Below are positions 17,733 to 28,961 of a stretch of 64,000 nt of DNA, piece after piece (position 1 is the stretch's first letter; the number at the start of each line of letters is the position of its first letter). The notes below the pieces were generated by a model. The model was not told where the DNA came from. It saw only the letters and a program-made list of their open reading frames with translations, and searched no databases. Location: positions 1,736,001-1,800,000 of the forward strand of contig NZ_SGXM01000001.1 of the NCBI RefSeq assembly GCF_004217045.1, in the 5' to 3' direction. Both the position numbers and the translations under genes were made by a program. This DNA is from Cupriavidus agavae. Lineage in GTDB: Bacteria; Pseudomonadota; Gammaproteobacteria; Burkholderiales; Burkholderiaceae.

Positions 17733-18023
17733 TCAGGCGCCTTCCACGACGATCATGTTCATCTTTGCGGCATGCTCGCGCGACTTGCGGGCGGCCAGGT
17801 ATTCCTCGCTGGCGTAGAACGACTTGGCGGCGTCGTAGCTCGGGAATTTCAGCATCACCACGCGCGTGGGCGCCAGTTCGCCCTCCAGCGGCTCGGTCCG
17901 GCCGCCACGCGCCAGCACTTCCGCGCCGTGCGCCTGCATGGCCCGCGTGGAAAGCACCTTGTACTGCTCGTACTGCTGGGGGTCCGTCACGTCGACGTAC
18001 GCGATGATATAACCGGCGGCCAT
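17733..18023 (-). CDS. DUF1330 domain protein
   Basis: 96 aa, dimeric alpha/beta-barrel (ferredoxin-like) fold. MAAGYIIAYVDVTDPQQYEQY at the start and VVMLKFPSYDAAKSFYASEEY in the middle are characteristic of DUF1330. Function unknown. It is conserved between kdsA and eno in Burkholderiaceae, which suggests co-expression rather than a known shared pathway. The gap to kdsA is 112 bases and to eno 72 bases. Confidence 0.9.
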   Translation of the reverse strand: MAAGYIIAYVDVTDPQQYEQYKVLSTRAMQAHGAEVLARGGRTEPLEGELAPTRVVMLKFPSYDAAKSFYASEEYLAARKSREHAAKMNMIVVEGA

Positions 18024-18135
18024 CCGTTATCTCCAAAGCTTTTGTATTGTCTTTCGATACTGTTGCAACGGCTTTGATGCAACTTCAAGCGACACCGCCC
18101 GCGACAGGCGCGGGCGGCGGTTACTGCGGGCGGGC

Positions 18136-19005
18136 TCAGGCGCAGGCCGGCCAGCCGAAGTTGTCTTCGAGGAAGCCGGCGCGCTTGGTCAGCGCGTCCA
18201 GATCCTTGAGCACGGACAGCAGGTCCTTCATGCGCGAGAGCGGCACGGCGTTCGGACCATCGGACATGGCCTTGCTCGGGTCCGGATGGGTTTCCATGAA
18301 CAGGCCGGCCACGCCGGTCGCCACGGCGGCGCGCGACAGCACCGGCACGAACTCGCGCTGGCCGCCGCTGCTGGTGCCCTGCCCGCCCGGCAACTGCACC
18401 GAGTGGGTGGCATCGAACACCACCGGCGCGTTGGTTTCGCGCATGATCGCCAGCGAACGCATGTCCGAGACGAGGTTGTTGTAGCCGAAGGAGACGCCGC
18501 GCTCGCAGGCCATGAACACGTCGTCGGGCAGGCCAGCTTCGCGGGCGGCGTCGCGTGCCTTGTCGATCACGTTTTTCATGTCATGCGGCGCCAGGAACTG
18601 GCCCTTCTTGATGTTCACCGGCCGGCCGCTCTGGGCGCAGGCGCGGATGAAATCCGTCTGGCGGCACAGGAAGGCCGGCGTCTGGAGCACGTCCACCACG
18701 GCCGAGACCGGCTTGATCTCGTCGATCTCGTGGATGTCGGTCAGTACCGGCACCCCGATCTCGCGCTTGACCGTGGCCAGGATTTCCAGCCCCTTCTCCA
18801 TCCCCAGGCCGCGGAACGACTTGCCCGACGAGCGGTTGGCCTTGTCGAACGACGACTTGTAGATGAACGGAATCCCGAGCGAACTCGTAATTTCCTTAAG
18901 TTGACCGGCCGTGTCGAGCGCCATCTGCTCGGACTCGATCACGCACGGGCCCGAGATCAGGAAGAACGGCTTGTCGAGGCCAACGTCGAATCCACACAGT
19001 TTCAT
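18136..19005 (-). CDS. kdsA: 3-deoxy-8-phosphooctulonate (KDO-8-P) synthase
   Basis: Condenses arabinose 5-phosphate with phosphoenolpyruvate for the KDO sugar of lipopolysaccharide. 289 aa from ATG 19005, which has GGAG ten bases upstream; the frame open to 19098 reads into pyrG and is not used. ISGPCVIES (phosphoenolpyruvate site), [18 protein letters not shown], and [15 protein letters not shown] are diagnostic. ISGPCVIES has the Cys that in metal-dependent forms is a ligand; I did not determine the metal class. It is 25 bases after the pyrG stop, so it is co-transcribed with pyrG. Confidence 0.96.
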   Translation of the reverse strand: MKLCGFDVGLDKPFFLISGPCVIESEQMALDTAGQLKEITSSLGIPFIYKSSFDKANRSSGKSFRGLGMEKGLEILATVKREIGVPVLTDIHEIDEIKPVSAVVDVLQTPAFLCRQTDFIRACAQSGRPVNIKKGQFLAPHDMKNVIDKARDAAREAGLPDDVFMACERGVSFGYNNLVSDMRSLAIMRETNAPVVFDATHSVQLPGGQGTSSGGQREFVPVLSRAAVATGVAGLFMETHPDPSKAMSDGPNAVPLSRMKDLLSVLKDLDALTKRAGFLEDNFGWPACA

Positions 19006-19030
19006 GGCTGTCTCCTTCGTCGCGGGCCGC

Positions 19031-20715
<1,685 letters not shown>

Positions 20716-20797
20716 CATGAGAGCCCGTGCGCCGCCGACCCGGAATTTGTGACAACGGCATGTCCGGCCGCCGTCGGTTTCGAGGGTTTCGGCGCCG

Positions 20798-21661
20798 TCA
20801 GCGGCCCTCCCGCATCGCGCCGATCAGCTCGCGCACCAGGCCGGCCGTCTCCAGCGGGCGCTCCATCGGATAGAGGTGGCCGCCCTCCACGAAGCGCAGC
20901 CGCTCGCCCACGAGCTTGCGGGTGGCGCCCAGTCCCACCTGCCGGACTTCCTTCGAGCGCGTGCCGGCGATGAAGCTGACCGGCACCGGTGCTCCATGCG
21001 CCACGCGCCGGCCGAGGCTGGTCGGCAGCGTGCGATAGATCGTGTATTCGACATCGCGGTCGAAGCGCAGCCGGCGCTCGGCGGCACGGCCCGTGGGCTC
21101 GGTGCCAAGCTCGGTGTAGTCGCGCAGCACCTCGGGGTCCCAGACCTGGAAGTTGCGCTTGGCCTGGAAGTGGGTCCAGACCGATTCGGCGTCGGGCCAG
21201 TGCGTGCGGCGGTTCTTGGTCACGGCGGCCGGGCTCGGCTTCTCGTCGAGCCCCAGCACCTGCGAGGCGCGCAGCAGCGAGGCGCGCCAGCCGGCGATGA
21301 TCGGCGAATCGAGCATCACCACGCCCTGCACGCGGTGCGGCTGGCGCAGCGCGGCCATCAGCGACAGGAACCCGCCCAGCGAATGGCCCACCAGCCAGAC
21401 CTTGCGCTCGTCGGCCCCGCCCCGCCCGGCGCGCGCCATCTCGCGTAGCAGTTCCTCCACGAGATTGGGCCATTCGCGGGTGACCGGCAGCTTCGGATCG
21501 TGGCCGTAGCGCTCCACCGCGCGAATCTCGAAGCTGTCTTCCAGTGCGCCGAACAGCTTGCGATAGGTCGGCACCGGAAAACCGTTGGCGTGGGAGAACA
21601 GCAGGATGTCGCGCATGGGGGCGTTGGCGAAAATACGATGGAATATGCCTGGGAAGGGCAT
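20798..21661 (-). CDS. Alpha/beta hydrolase
   Basis: 287 aa. Nucleophile elbow GHSLGG with Ser94, oxyanion-hole LFSHANGFPVPTYRK (about residues 21-35) and a C-terminal VEGGHLYPMERP carrying the catalytic His. SHANGFP is characteristic of a small proteobacterial subgroup often annotated as hydrolase or acyltransferase. The start is uncertain: ATG 21661 or ATG 21616 (MRDILLFSHANG), neither with a strong ribosome site; I keep the longer. It is 79 bases downstream of anbu, but whether it belongs to that cluster is not clear. Confidence 0.8.
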   Translation of the reverse strand: MPFPGIFHRIFANAPMRDILLFSHANGFPVPTYRKLFGALEDSFEIRAVERYGHDPKLPVTREWPNLVEELLREMARAGRGGADERKVWLVGHSLGGFLSLMAALRQPHRVQGVVMLDSPIIAGWRASLLRASQVLGLDEKPSPAAVTKNRRTHWPDAESVWTHFQAKRNFQVWDPEVLRDYTELGTEPTGRAAERRLRFDRDVEYTIYRTLPTSLGRRVAHGAPVPVSFIAGTRSKEVRQVGLGATRKLVGERLRFVEGGHLYPMERPLETAGLVRELIGAMREGR

Positions 21662-21740
21662 GCCGCCGCAGAGTGTACTGCGTCGGCATGGCCGTTCCGG
21701 CTAGGCAATTTCCTCTATCGCCGGCCCCGCGCCAGGACGT

Positions 21741-22544
21741 TCAGCGCTCGCGGCGCGCCCGCACGGGCTGGCCCCAGCGGTCCATGTCGTCACGGGCCAG
21801 CGGGAATTCGGCGGGCTGGGCGGCATCCCACTCAGGGTTGCTGATCTCGCCGAACACCTGGCGCAGGCGCTGGCCCCAGGTGTCGCGGATCATGCGGAAG
21901 TAGGCATTGCGTTCGTCGATGTTGACAAAGCGGGTCACGCGCAGCGCGTCGGCCTCGTAGACCAGCAGGTCCAGCGGCAGGCCCACCGAAATATTCGACT
22001 TCAGCGTCGAATCCATCGAGATCAGCGCGCATTTGGCGGCCTCGCCCAGCGGCAGCGATGGCGACACCACGCGGTCGATGATCGGCTTGCCGTACTTGGC
22101 CTCGCCAATCTGGAAATAGCAGTTCTCGGGCGTGGCTTCGACGAAGTTGCCGGCCGCGTAGATATTGAACAGCCGCGTGCGCTCGCCCCGGATCTGGCCG
22201 CCGAACACCATGCTGACGTTGAAGTCGATGCCGGCGTCGCGCAGCGCATGGGCGTCGCGCTTGTGCACGGCGCGCACGGCCTCGCCGACGATGGTGGCGG
22301 CCTCGAACATGTCGCGCGCCGTCCACAGCGAGCGCTTCTCGTCACGCGCCTCGGCCAGGCACTGGCGCACGGACTGGCTGATCGCCAGGTTGCCGGCGGT
22401 CATCAGCACCATCATGCGGTCGCCCGGCTCTTCGAAGACGGTCATCTTGCGGGCCGTGGAAATGGCGTCCACGCCGGCATTGGTTCGGGAATCGGAAAGG
22501 AATACCAGGCCGGCATCCAGCCGCATGGCTACGCAGTACGTCAT
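21741..22544 (-). CDS. Anbu, proteasome-like N-terminal nucleophile peptidase
   Basis: Bacterial proteasome-related protein of the Ntn-hydrolase fold. 267 aa from ATG 22544; the frame open to 22580 is rejected because Anbu starts M-T so that Thr2 becomes the N-terminal nucleophile after Met removal, as here (MTYCVAMRL). LVFLSDSRTNAGVD and ARKMTVFE supply the Asp and Lys of the active site. Anbu forms open helical rings or dodecamers in known structures; substrates are unsettled. It is the last gene of the ATP-grasp, alpha-E, transglutaminase, anbu cluster, an arrangement described by comparative genomics as a predicted peptide-synthesis/tagging system. Confidence 0.92.
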   Translation of the reverse strand: MTYCVAMRLDAGLVFLSDSRTNAGVDAISTARKMTVFEEPGDRMMVLMTAGNLAISQSVRQCLAEARDEKRSLWTARDMFEAATIVGEAVRAVHKRDAHALRDAGIDFNVSMVFGGQIRGERTRLFNIYAAGNFVEATPENCYFQIGEAKYGKPIIDRVVSPSLPLGEAAKCALISMDSTLKSNISVGLPLDLLVYEADALRVTRFVNIDERNAYFRMIRDTWGQRLRQVFGEISNPEWDAAQPAEFPLARDDMDRWGQPVRARRER

Positions 22545-22626
22545 GAGGTGATTTGTTGTTGGGGGCAGCCGACACGGCAAGCTTGCATTTTAGCCGGTCG
22601 GAAAAATCGGGGCGTTTGAATAGAGG

Positions 22627-23451
22627 CTAGTCCGTGGGCGTAATCACGATTTCCACGTCCAGCGTTTCCCCCGCTCCGCCTTCGAGAATGCCCCGGATTG
22701 GTGCAGCCGAGGTGTAGTCGCGCCCCACGGCGAGGCGGACATGACGGGTATCCGTCACACAGCGGTGGGTGATGTCGATGCTGCACCAGAGCCCCTGGGC
22801 CGGATCGAGGCAGATATCGGCCCACGCATGGCTGGCCATGGCCGTGGCGGCGGGGTCGTAGAAGTAACCGCTGACATAGCGCGCCGGAATGCCCAGCGCG
22901 CGGCAGGCGGCCACCATGACCTGCGCCTGGTCCTGGCAGACCCCGCTGCCGCGCCCGAACGCCTCGGCGGCGGAAGTGCCCACGTCGGTCGTGTTCGACT
23001 GGTAGCGCACCTGGCCGGCGATGCCGTCGGCCAGCGCCAGCAGCGCCGGCAGGTCGTGGCCGGCGGCCAGGTACGGCGCGGCGAATGACTGGAGCGCGGG
23101 CGGCGCCTGCGTCAGCGCGGTGCCTGACAGGAAGTACAGCGGCGAGACACGGGCTTCGCCGGGTTCCGGCGCGTCGTGGAACGCCGCGGGGCCATCACCG
23201 TCGACGGCCCGCACGTCCACCTCGCCCGTGGCGGCAATGGCGATGGTCACCGCCGGCCCCGCCATGGTGAAGTTGTGGACGATATTGCCGAAGCCGTCAC
23301 GCGCCTCGGTCAGGTTGCCCGGCACGGTCAGCCGCCAGTCCTCGACCCATTGCAGCGGCCCCGAGCGCGGCGCCAGGCGCAACTCGTGCACGCTGCGGCG
23401 CACCGGCTCGGTGTAGCGGTAGACAGTCTTGTGTTGGATCCGGTATTTCAC
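22627..23451 (-). CDS. Transglutaminase-like cysteine peptidase
   Basis: 274 aa. N-terminal beta-rich bacterial transglutaminase domain (YRIQHKTVYRYTEPVRRSVH, residues 3-22) and a transglutaminase core with nucleophile Cys172 in GSGVCQDQAQVM, His208 in SHAWADICLD and Asp226 in WCSIDIT. In this family the papain-like triad may cleave or form amide bonds. GTG start at 23451 with no obvious Shine-Dalgarno. It follows alpha-E by 63 bases and precedes anbu by 82 bases. Confidence 0.92.
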   Translation of the reverse strand: MKYRIQHKTVYRYTEPVRRSVHELRLAPRSGPLQWVEDWRLTVPGNLTEARDGFGNIVHNFTMAGPAVTIAIAATGEVDVRAVDGDGPAAFHDAPEPGEARVSPLYFLSGTALTQAPPALQSFAAPYLAAGHDLPALLALADGIAGQVRYQSNTTDVGTSAAEAFGRGSGVCQDQAQVMVAACRALGIPARYVSGYFYDPAATAMASHAWADICLDPAQGLWCSIDITHRCVTDTRHVRLAVGRDYTSAAPIRGILEGGAGETLDVEIVITPTD

Positions 23452-23514
23452 GATGGGTTGTGCGCGCCACGCCCTGCCTGGCCGGTTCGGAGCGACGCTT
23501 CCGTCACAACTGGC

Positions 23515-24474
23515 TCAGGCAGCCAGCGGCACGAGGAAGTCGCGGCTGATGCCGTTGCCGAGATCGCTGATGCGCTCCAGGAAGCTGGTCAGGTAGGCGT
23601 GCAGGCCGACGCCGAAAATGTCGTCGATGCGCGCGTATTTCAGGTCGGCGTGGAGTTTACCAGCCTGCCGCCCGGTTTCCGCCGACTGCTGGTTGGCCAC
23701 CAGCGCCAGGATCGCCACCACCTCCTCCATGCTCGCCACCAGCGAGCGCGGCATGTCCGGCCGCAGGATCAGCAGTTCGGCCACGCGCTGCGGCGTGATC
23801 ACGGTGCGGTAGATCTTGCGGTAGACCTCGAAGCCCGACACCGAGCGCAGCACCGCCGCCCAGTGGTAGAAATCGTTCTGCTCGCGGTTGGGATCGTCGG
23901 TATCGTTGTCGTCGCGGCCCGACGCCTGGAACTTGACGTCCAGGATGCGCGCGGTGTTGTCGGCGCGCTCCAGGAAGGTGCCCAGCCGCATGAAGTGGAA
24001 CGCGTCGTCCTTGAGCATCGTGCCGAACTGCACGCCGCGCGCCAGGTGCGAGCGGAACTTGACCCATTCGAAGAAGCGCGACGGGTCCTGGCGCAGTTCG
24101 CCATCGGCAATCATGCGCTGGACGTCGAGCCAGGTGGTGTTGATGGTCTCCCAGACCTCGGTCGTCAGCGATCCGCGCACGGCCCGCGCGTTCTCGCGGG
24201 CGGCCCGCAGGCAGCTCATGATCGATGACGGATTGGTCATGTCGCGCACCATGAAGTCGATCACGTCGTCCCGGTGCAGCAGCCCGTACTTCTGGTCGTA
24301 GACGTGCGTCAGCTCGGAGATGTCGAGCATCGCCCACCAGCCCTGCTCGGCCACCTCGGCCGACTGCGGCATCAGCGAGGTCTGGTAGTTGACGTCGAGC
24401 ATGCGCGCGGTGTTCTCCGCGCGCTCGGTGTAGCGGGCCATCCAGAACAGGTGGTCGGCGGTACGGCTCAGCAT
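23515..24474 (-). CDS. Alpha-E domain protein
   Basis: 319 aa, all-helical DUF403/alpha-E family, opening MLSRTADHLFWMARYTERAENTA with conserved His, Arg and Glu repeated through the protein (RNREQND, WAAVLRSVSG). No enzyme chemistry has been shown. It always occurs next to a circularly permuted ATP-grasp protein, and is thought to be its partner or a structural adapter. Here it is 33 bases downstream of the ATP-grasp gene and 63 bases upstream of the transglutaminase gene, so one transcript is likely. Confidence 0.93.
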   Translation of the reverse strand: MLSRTADHLFWMARYTERAENTARMLDVNYQTSLMPQSAEVAEQGWWAMLDISELTHVYDQKYGLLHRDDVIDFMVRDMTNPSSIMSCLRAARENARAVRGSLTTEVWETINTTWLDVQRMIADGELRQDPSRFFEWVKFRSHLARGVQFGTMLKDDAFHFMRLGTFLERADNTARILDVKFQASGRDDNDTDDPNREQNDFYHWAAVLRSVSGFEVYRKIYRTVITPQRVAELLILRPDMPRSLVASMEEVVAILALVANQQSAETGRQAGKLHADLKYARIDDIFGVGLHAYLTSFLERISDLGNGISRDFLVPLAA

Positions 24475-24507
24475 GGCGTGGCTCCCGGGTTGTCTTCGTT
24501 CACGGAC

Positions 24508-25983
24508 TCAGCGTTCCAGCACCCAGGTGTCCTTGGTGCCCCCGCCCTGCGAGGAATTCACCACCAGCGACCCTTCCCGCAGCGCCACGCGCGTCAGCCC
24601 GCCCGGCACCATGCGCACCTCCTTGCCCGACAGCACGAACGGCCGCAGGTCGATATGGCGCGGCGCGATGCCCGATTCCACGTAGGTCGGGCAGGTGGAC
24701 AGCGCCAGCGTGGGCTGGGCGATGTACTGCTCCGGGCGGGATTTGACCACCTCGCGGAACTGGTCGATCTCTGCGCGCGTGGCGGCCGGGCCCACCAGCA
24801 TGCCGTAGCCGCCCGCGCCGTGCGTCTCCTTGACCACGAGCTTCTCCATGTTGTCGAGCACGTACTGGAGGTCGTCCGGGCGCCGGCACATGTAGGTCGG
24901 CACGTTCGACAGGATGGCCTCCTCGCCCAGGTAGAAGCGGATCATGTCCGGCACGTAGGGGTAGATCGACTTGTCGTCGGCCACGCCGGTGCCGATGGCA
25001 TTGCTGATGGTCACGTTGCCGGCCCGGTAGACCGACAGCAGCCCGGCCGCGCCGAGCGTGGAATCGTGCCGGAACGCCAGCGGGTCGAGGAAGTCGTCGT
25101 CCACGCGGCGGTAGATCACGTCGATGCGCTGCGGCCCCTGCGTGGTGCGCATGTAGAGGTGGTCGTCCTCGACGAACAGGTCGCTGCCCTCCACCAGCTC
25201 CACGCCCATCTGCTGGGCCAGGAACGCGTGCTCGAAGTAGGCGGAGTTGTACATGCCCGGCGTGAGCACCACCACGGTGGGGTCCGCGATGTTCTGCGGC
25301 GACACGCTGCGCAGCATGTCGAGCAGCAGGTCCGGGTAGTGGGCCACGGGCGCCACGCGGTTGCGGGCGAACAGCTCCGGAAACAGCCGCATCATCATCT
25401 TGCGGTTTTCGAGCATGTACGACACGCCCGAGGGCACCCGGAGGTTGTCTTCCAGCACGTAGAACTCGCCCTCGCCGGCGCGCACCACGTCGATGCCGGC
25501 CACGTGGGCGTAGATGTCGCGCGGCACGTCGATGCCGAGCATCTCGGGCCGGTACTGGGCGTTGTTGTAGATCTGGTCGGGCGGGATCACCCCGGCGCGG
25601 ATGATGTCCTGGCCGTGGTAGATGTCGTGGATGAACCGGTTCAGCGCCGCCACGCGCTGGCGCAGGCCGCGCTCCAGCATGGCCCACTCGCTGGCTGGGA
25701 AAATGCGCGGGATCACGTCGAACGGGATGGTCCGCTCGGTGCCGCTGTTGGACTCGTCCTTGTCGCCGTACACGGCAAAGGTGATGCCCACCCGGCGAAA
25801 GATCAGGTCCGCCTCGGCCCGCTTGTTGTCCATCCCCCCGGCGGACTGGCCGCCGAGCCAGTCGGCAAAGCTGCGGTAGTGCGGCCGCACCGTCCCGGCC
25901 GGCAACGTCTGCCCGGCCTCGATGGCCGCCACCGTGCCGTCTTCCCGCCCTTCCAGCATCTCGTCGAAAAACCGCGCCGCCAT
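24508..25983 (-). CDS. Circularly permuted type 2 ATP-grasp protein (predicted amidoligase)
   Basis: 491 aa. Opens MAARFFDEMLEGREDGTVAA and contains the permuted ATP-grasp elements: GEGEFYVLEDNLRVPSGVSY (about 170-190), LVVKETHGAGGYGMLVGPA, and the invariant tail SSQGGGTKDTWVL. Family members are predicted to form amide bonds in small peptides with ATP. First gene of the operon (starts 25983; AAGGGAGCG ribosome site). On the minus strand TTGCGG spaced 16 bases from TATGCT (at about 26050 to 26030) is a possible promoter. Product unknown. Confidence 0.92.
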   Translation of the reverse strand: MAARFFDEMLEGREDGTVAAIEAGQTLPAGTVRPHYRSFADWLGGQSAGGMDNKRAEADLIFRRVGITFAVYGDKDESNSGTERTIPFDVIPRIFPASEWAMLERGLRQRVAALNRFIHDIYHGQDIIRAGVIPPDQIYNNAQYRPEMLGIDVPRDIYAHVAGIDVVRAGEGEFYVLEDNLRVPSGVSYMLENRKMMMRLFPELFARNRVAPVAHYPDLLLDMLRSVSPQNIADPTVVVLTPGMYNSAYFEHAFLAQQMGVELVEGSDLFVEDDHLYMRTTQGPQRIDVIYRRVDDDFLDPLAFRHDSTLGAAGLLSVYRAGNVTISNAIGTGVADDKSIYPYVPDMIRFYLGEEAILSNVPTYMCRRPDDLQYVLDNMEKLVVKETHGAGGYGMLVGPAATRAEIDQFREVVKSRPEQYIAQPTLALSTCPTYVESGIAPRHIDLRPFVLSGKEVRMVPGGLTRVALREGSLVVNSSQGGGTKDTWVLER

Positions 25984-26133
25984 GATGGCCGCTCCCTTGG
26001 TGGAATTCTTGGTATCGAGACTACGCTTTCAGCATATCCACGCCGGCAAATCCCGCAAGGGAAGCCTGCTTGAACGCGTGGGAAGGGTTAGCAAGATGCG
26101 AGCCAGCGGCAGGGAATACCAGTGAGATGGCGG

Positions 26134-26652
26134 TTACCGGGCCGCGCCTCCCGCACAAGACGCCGATTCCGGCGGGCAGTTGTCGAGGATGTCCTGCACC
26201 AGCGTCTCCGGGGGGCGCCGGATATCGAGCACCAGCGCGTCGCGCGGCTCTTCGAGCGTGTCGAACTGGCTTTGCAGCAGCGCCGGGTTGAAGAAGTGGT
26301 CCGAGCGGACCGACAGGCGGCCGCCGATCGTGGCCGCATCGCCCTTCATGAACACGAACGTCACGCCGCCGTCGGGCGGGCTCAGGCGGTCGCGGTAGAT
26401 CTGGCGCAGCGCCGAGCAGGTGAAGACGTGGGTCCGGCCCTCGGCACGGGCTGCGTCGATGGCGGCGCGCATGGCGGCCAGCCACGGCCAGCGGTCGTCA
26501 TCGGTCAACGGAATGCCGGCGTGCATCTTGGCCTTGTTGGCCTCGCTGTGAAACGTGTCGGCATCGTGGAAGCCGCAATGCAGGCGCTGCGCCAGCATCT
26601 GGCCCACGGTGGTCTTGCCGCTGCCGGAAACGCCCATCAGGATATAGATCAT
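26134..26652 (-). CDS. gntK: Gluconokinase
   Basis: 172 aa. Phosphorylates gluconate to 6-phosphogluconate, the substrate of the neighbouring Edd. P-loop GVSGSGKTTVG (7-17), DADTFHSEANKAKM, and the LID region FVFMKGDAATIGGRLSVR are typical of the GntK/shikimate-kinase-like family. Start at ATG 26652 with GATGGAG five to six bases upstream; the frame to 27060 overlaps edd and is rejected. It is 145 bases downstream of edd. Gluconate-to-Entner-Doudoroff flux is the evident role. Confidence 0.93.
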   Translation of the reverse strand: MIYILMGVSGSGKTTVGQMLAQRLHCGFHDADTFHSEANKAKMHAGIPLTDDDRWPWLAAMRAAIDAARAEGRTHVFTCSALRQIYRDRLSPPDGGVTFVFMKGDAATIGGRLSVRSDHFFNPALLQSQFDTLEEPRDALVLDIRRPPETLVQDILDNCPPESASCAGGAAR

Positions 26653-26797
26653 GTCTGCTCCATCGATCATGGTGTCGGATGGTGTCGCCATCCTTGTCGG
26701 TAGCCGCCACGCGGCAGTCGGCTGCGCGGCGGTGCCCCGGACGCCCTGGCGCCGGGGAAAACCTAGGAATTTCTTGAGAAACGGCGGCTGATGCCGC

Positions 26798-28699
26798 CTA
26801 TTGTGCGACGGCCGCGTGGGTTTGGACAGCCGCCGCGCCGGCATCGGCTTCGGACAGGTCAAGCGCGCTGCCGCCCTCCTCGGCAATCCGCGCATGGCGG
26901 CGGAACAGGCCGAACAAGCCGCGCCCCATGCTGAACTGCGCGAAATCGTCGGCAGGTGCGGCGGCCGGCTGGCGCGCGGCAAATGCGGCCTGTACCGCGG
27001 CGTCGCCCACCAGTTCGAGCGTGCCGGCCACGGCATCCACGCGAATGACGTCGCCGTCACATACCCGCGCGAGCGCCCCGCCCACCAGCGCCTCGGGACC
27101 CACGTGGATCACGGCTGGCACCTTGCCCGACGCCCCCGACATGCGGCCATCGGTCACCAGCGCCACCTTGTGCCCGGCGTCCTGCAGCGCGCCGAGTGCC
27201 GGGGTCAGGCGGTGCAGCTCGGGCATGCCGTTGGCATTCGGCCCCTGGAAGCGCACCACGGCCACCACGTCGCGGTTCAGTTCGTCGGCCTCGAACGCGG
27301 CCTGCAGCGCCTCCTGCGAATCAAACACGCGCGCCGGGGCCTGCACCACGCGGTGCTCGCCGGCCACCGCCGACACCTTGATGACGCCCCGCCCGAGGTT
27401 GCCGGCCATCAGCCGCAGCCCACCCTCGGCCGAGAACGGCGCGGACGCCGGCGCCAGCACGCTGGCATCGCCGCTCGTGGTCGGGCCATCGCGCCAGCGC
27501 AGCACGCCGTCCGTCATCACTGGCTCCTGCGTGTAGCGCGCCAGGCCCGGACCGGCCACGGTCTGCACGTCCTCGTGCAGCAGGCCGGCGTCGAGCAGTT
27601 GCCCGATCACGTAGGCCACGCCACCCGCCGCGTGGAAATGGTTCACATCGGCGGCGCCGTTCGGATAGACGCGCGCCAGCAGCGGTGTCACGGCCGACAG
27701 CCGGTCAAAGTCGTTCCAGTCGATGATGATCCCCGCCGCGCGGGCCATGGCGACCAGATGGATCGTATGGTTGGTGGACCCGCCCGTGGCCAGCAGCCCG
27801 ACCATCGCGTTGACAATGGCGCGCTCGTCGACGATCCGCGCCAGCGGCGTGTACTCCCGGCCGCGTGCGATCAGCGCCAGCGCGCGCTGGGCGGCCGCCG
27901 TGGTCAGCGCATCGCGCAGGCCGCTGTCCGGATGCACGAAGGCCGCGCCGGGCATGTGCAGCCCCATGATTTCCATCAGGAACTGGTTGCTATTGGCAGT
28001 GCCGTAGAACGTGCAGGTGCCGGCGCTGTGGTAGGCGGCACTCTCGGCTTCGAGCAGCGCGTCGCGGCCCACCTGCCCCGTGGCGTAGAGCTGGCGCACG
28101 CGTGCCTTCTCCTTGTTCGACAGCCCCGAGGCCATCGGCCCGGCCGGCACGAAGACCACGGGCAGATGGCCGAACTGCAGCGCGCCCATCAGCAGGCCCG
28201 GCACGATCTTGTCGCAGACGCCGAGCATCAGCGCCGCATCGAAGGTGTTGTGCGACAGCCCCACCGCCGTGCTCATGGCGATGGCGTCGCGCGAGAACAG
28301 CGACAGCTCCATGCCGGCATTGCCCTGCGTGATGCCGTCGCACATCGCCGGCACGCCACCCGCCACCTGCGCCACCGCGCCCACGGCACGCGCGGCCTCG
28401 CGGATCACGGCCGGATAGCGCTCGTAGGGCTGGTGCGCCGACAGCATGTCGTTGTACGCGGTCACGACGCCGAGGTTCGGCGCATGTTCCACGCGCAGCC
28501 TGAGCTTGTCGTCGGACGGCAGCGCCGCGTAGCCGTGGGCCAGGTTGGCGCACGACATGCCGCGCAGCGGCCCCAGCTCCTGCTGGGCGCGCTCGCACCG
28601 GGCCAGATAGGCGGCACGGCTGGCGCGGCTGCGTTCGACGATGCGTTCGGTAACGGCCGAGACTTCGGCACGGGCGTGGCCCGGGGCGGCTGGGGACAT
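26798..28699 (-). CDS. edd: Phosphogluconate dehydratase
   Basis: Dehydrates 6-phosphogluconate to KDPG in the Entner-Doudoroff pathway; a 4Fe-4S enzyme of the IlvD/Edd family. 633 aa from ATG 28699. Visible: [34 protein letters not shown], and [20 protein letters not shown] with cluster Cys residues, and [14 protein letters not shown]. The frame to 28963 would run through the operator region and is not real. Divergent from hexR, with paired palindromic operators between. No kdgA aldolase gene is in this window. Confidence 0.95.
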   Translation of the reverse strand: MSPAAPGHARAEVSAVTERIVERSRASRAAYLARCERAQQELGPLRGMSCANLAHGYAALPSDDKLRLRVEHAPNLGVVTAYNDMLSAHQPYERYPAVIREAARAVGAVAQVAGGVPAMCDGITQGNAGMELSLFSRDAIAMSTAVGLSHNTFDAALMLGVCDKIVPGLLMGALQFGHLPVVFVPAGPMASGLSNKEKARVRQLYATGQVGRDALLEAESAAYHSAGTCTFYGTANSNQFLMEIMGLHMPGAAFVHPDSGLRDALTTAAAQRALALIARGREYTPLARIVDERAIVNAMVGLLATGGSTNHTIHLVAMARAAGIIIDWNDFDRLSAVTPLLARVYPNGAADVNHFHAAGGVAYVIGQLLDAGLLHEDVQTVAGPGLARYTQEPVMTDGVLRWRDGPTTSGDASVLAPASAPFSAEGGLRLMAGNLGRGVIKVSAVAGEHRVVQAPARVFDSQEALQAAFEADELNRDVVAVVRFQGPNANGMPELHRLTPALGALQDAGHKVALVTDGRMSGASGKVPAVIHVGPEALVGGALARVCDGDVIRVDAVAGTLELVGDAAVQAAFAARQPAAAPADDFAQFSMGRGLFGLFRRHARIAEEGGSALDLSEADAGAAAVQTHAAVAQ

Positions 28700-28751
28700 G
28701 GCGGAATCGATCCTCGTGGGGGAAGCCGGGAACCAGCAAGGCTCCCGATCC

Positions 28752-28766
28752 TGTAGATTTTCTACA
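28752..28766. promoter_or_regulatory. HexR-like operator 1 (edd side)
   Basis: TGTAGA, 3 bases, TCTACA: perfect 6-base inverted repeat. It abuts a minus-strand TATAAT at 28766-28771 (edd -10) and covers about the edd start point. The same arms with the same spacing recur at 28892-28906. Confidence 0.82.
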
Positions 28767-28771
28767 TTATA
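28766..28771 (-). promoter_or_regulatory. -10 element of edd
   Basis: Perfect TATAAT on the minus strand, 67 bases upstream of the edd ATG, overlapping the edge of operator 1. No good -35 is recognised at 16-18 bases (TTCGTC at 17). Confidence 0.65.
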
Positions 28772-28891
28772 GCCAGGAGCGACGCGGCGACGAAAGCCCC
28801 GGATCCCCGCTGGGGCGCTTGAGGCTTGGAAATTGGGGTAAATCCCGAGATTCACGCGTACCGGGAAGCACAGGAAATCGACGGTCAAACG

Positions 28892-28906
28892 TGTAGAATC
28901 TCTACA
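28892..28906. promoter_or_regulatory. HexR-like operator 2 (hexR side)
   Basis: TGTAGA, ATC, TCTACA, 55 bases upstream of the hexR ATG. TAGAAT at 28894-28899 could be the hexR -10, so binding would block its own promoter (autoregulation). Confidence 0.82.
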
Positions 28907-28961
28907 AGAACAAGGCGGACACCCCCCACACCGCCGGCCCGACACCACGCACACCATCACC

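Noticed and set aside
24274..28756. Long plus-strand frames (599 and 651 codons) opposite ATP-grasp and edd
   Set aside because: Composition typical of GC antisense shadow, and the minus-strand genes have family motifs throughout.
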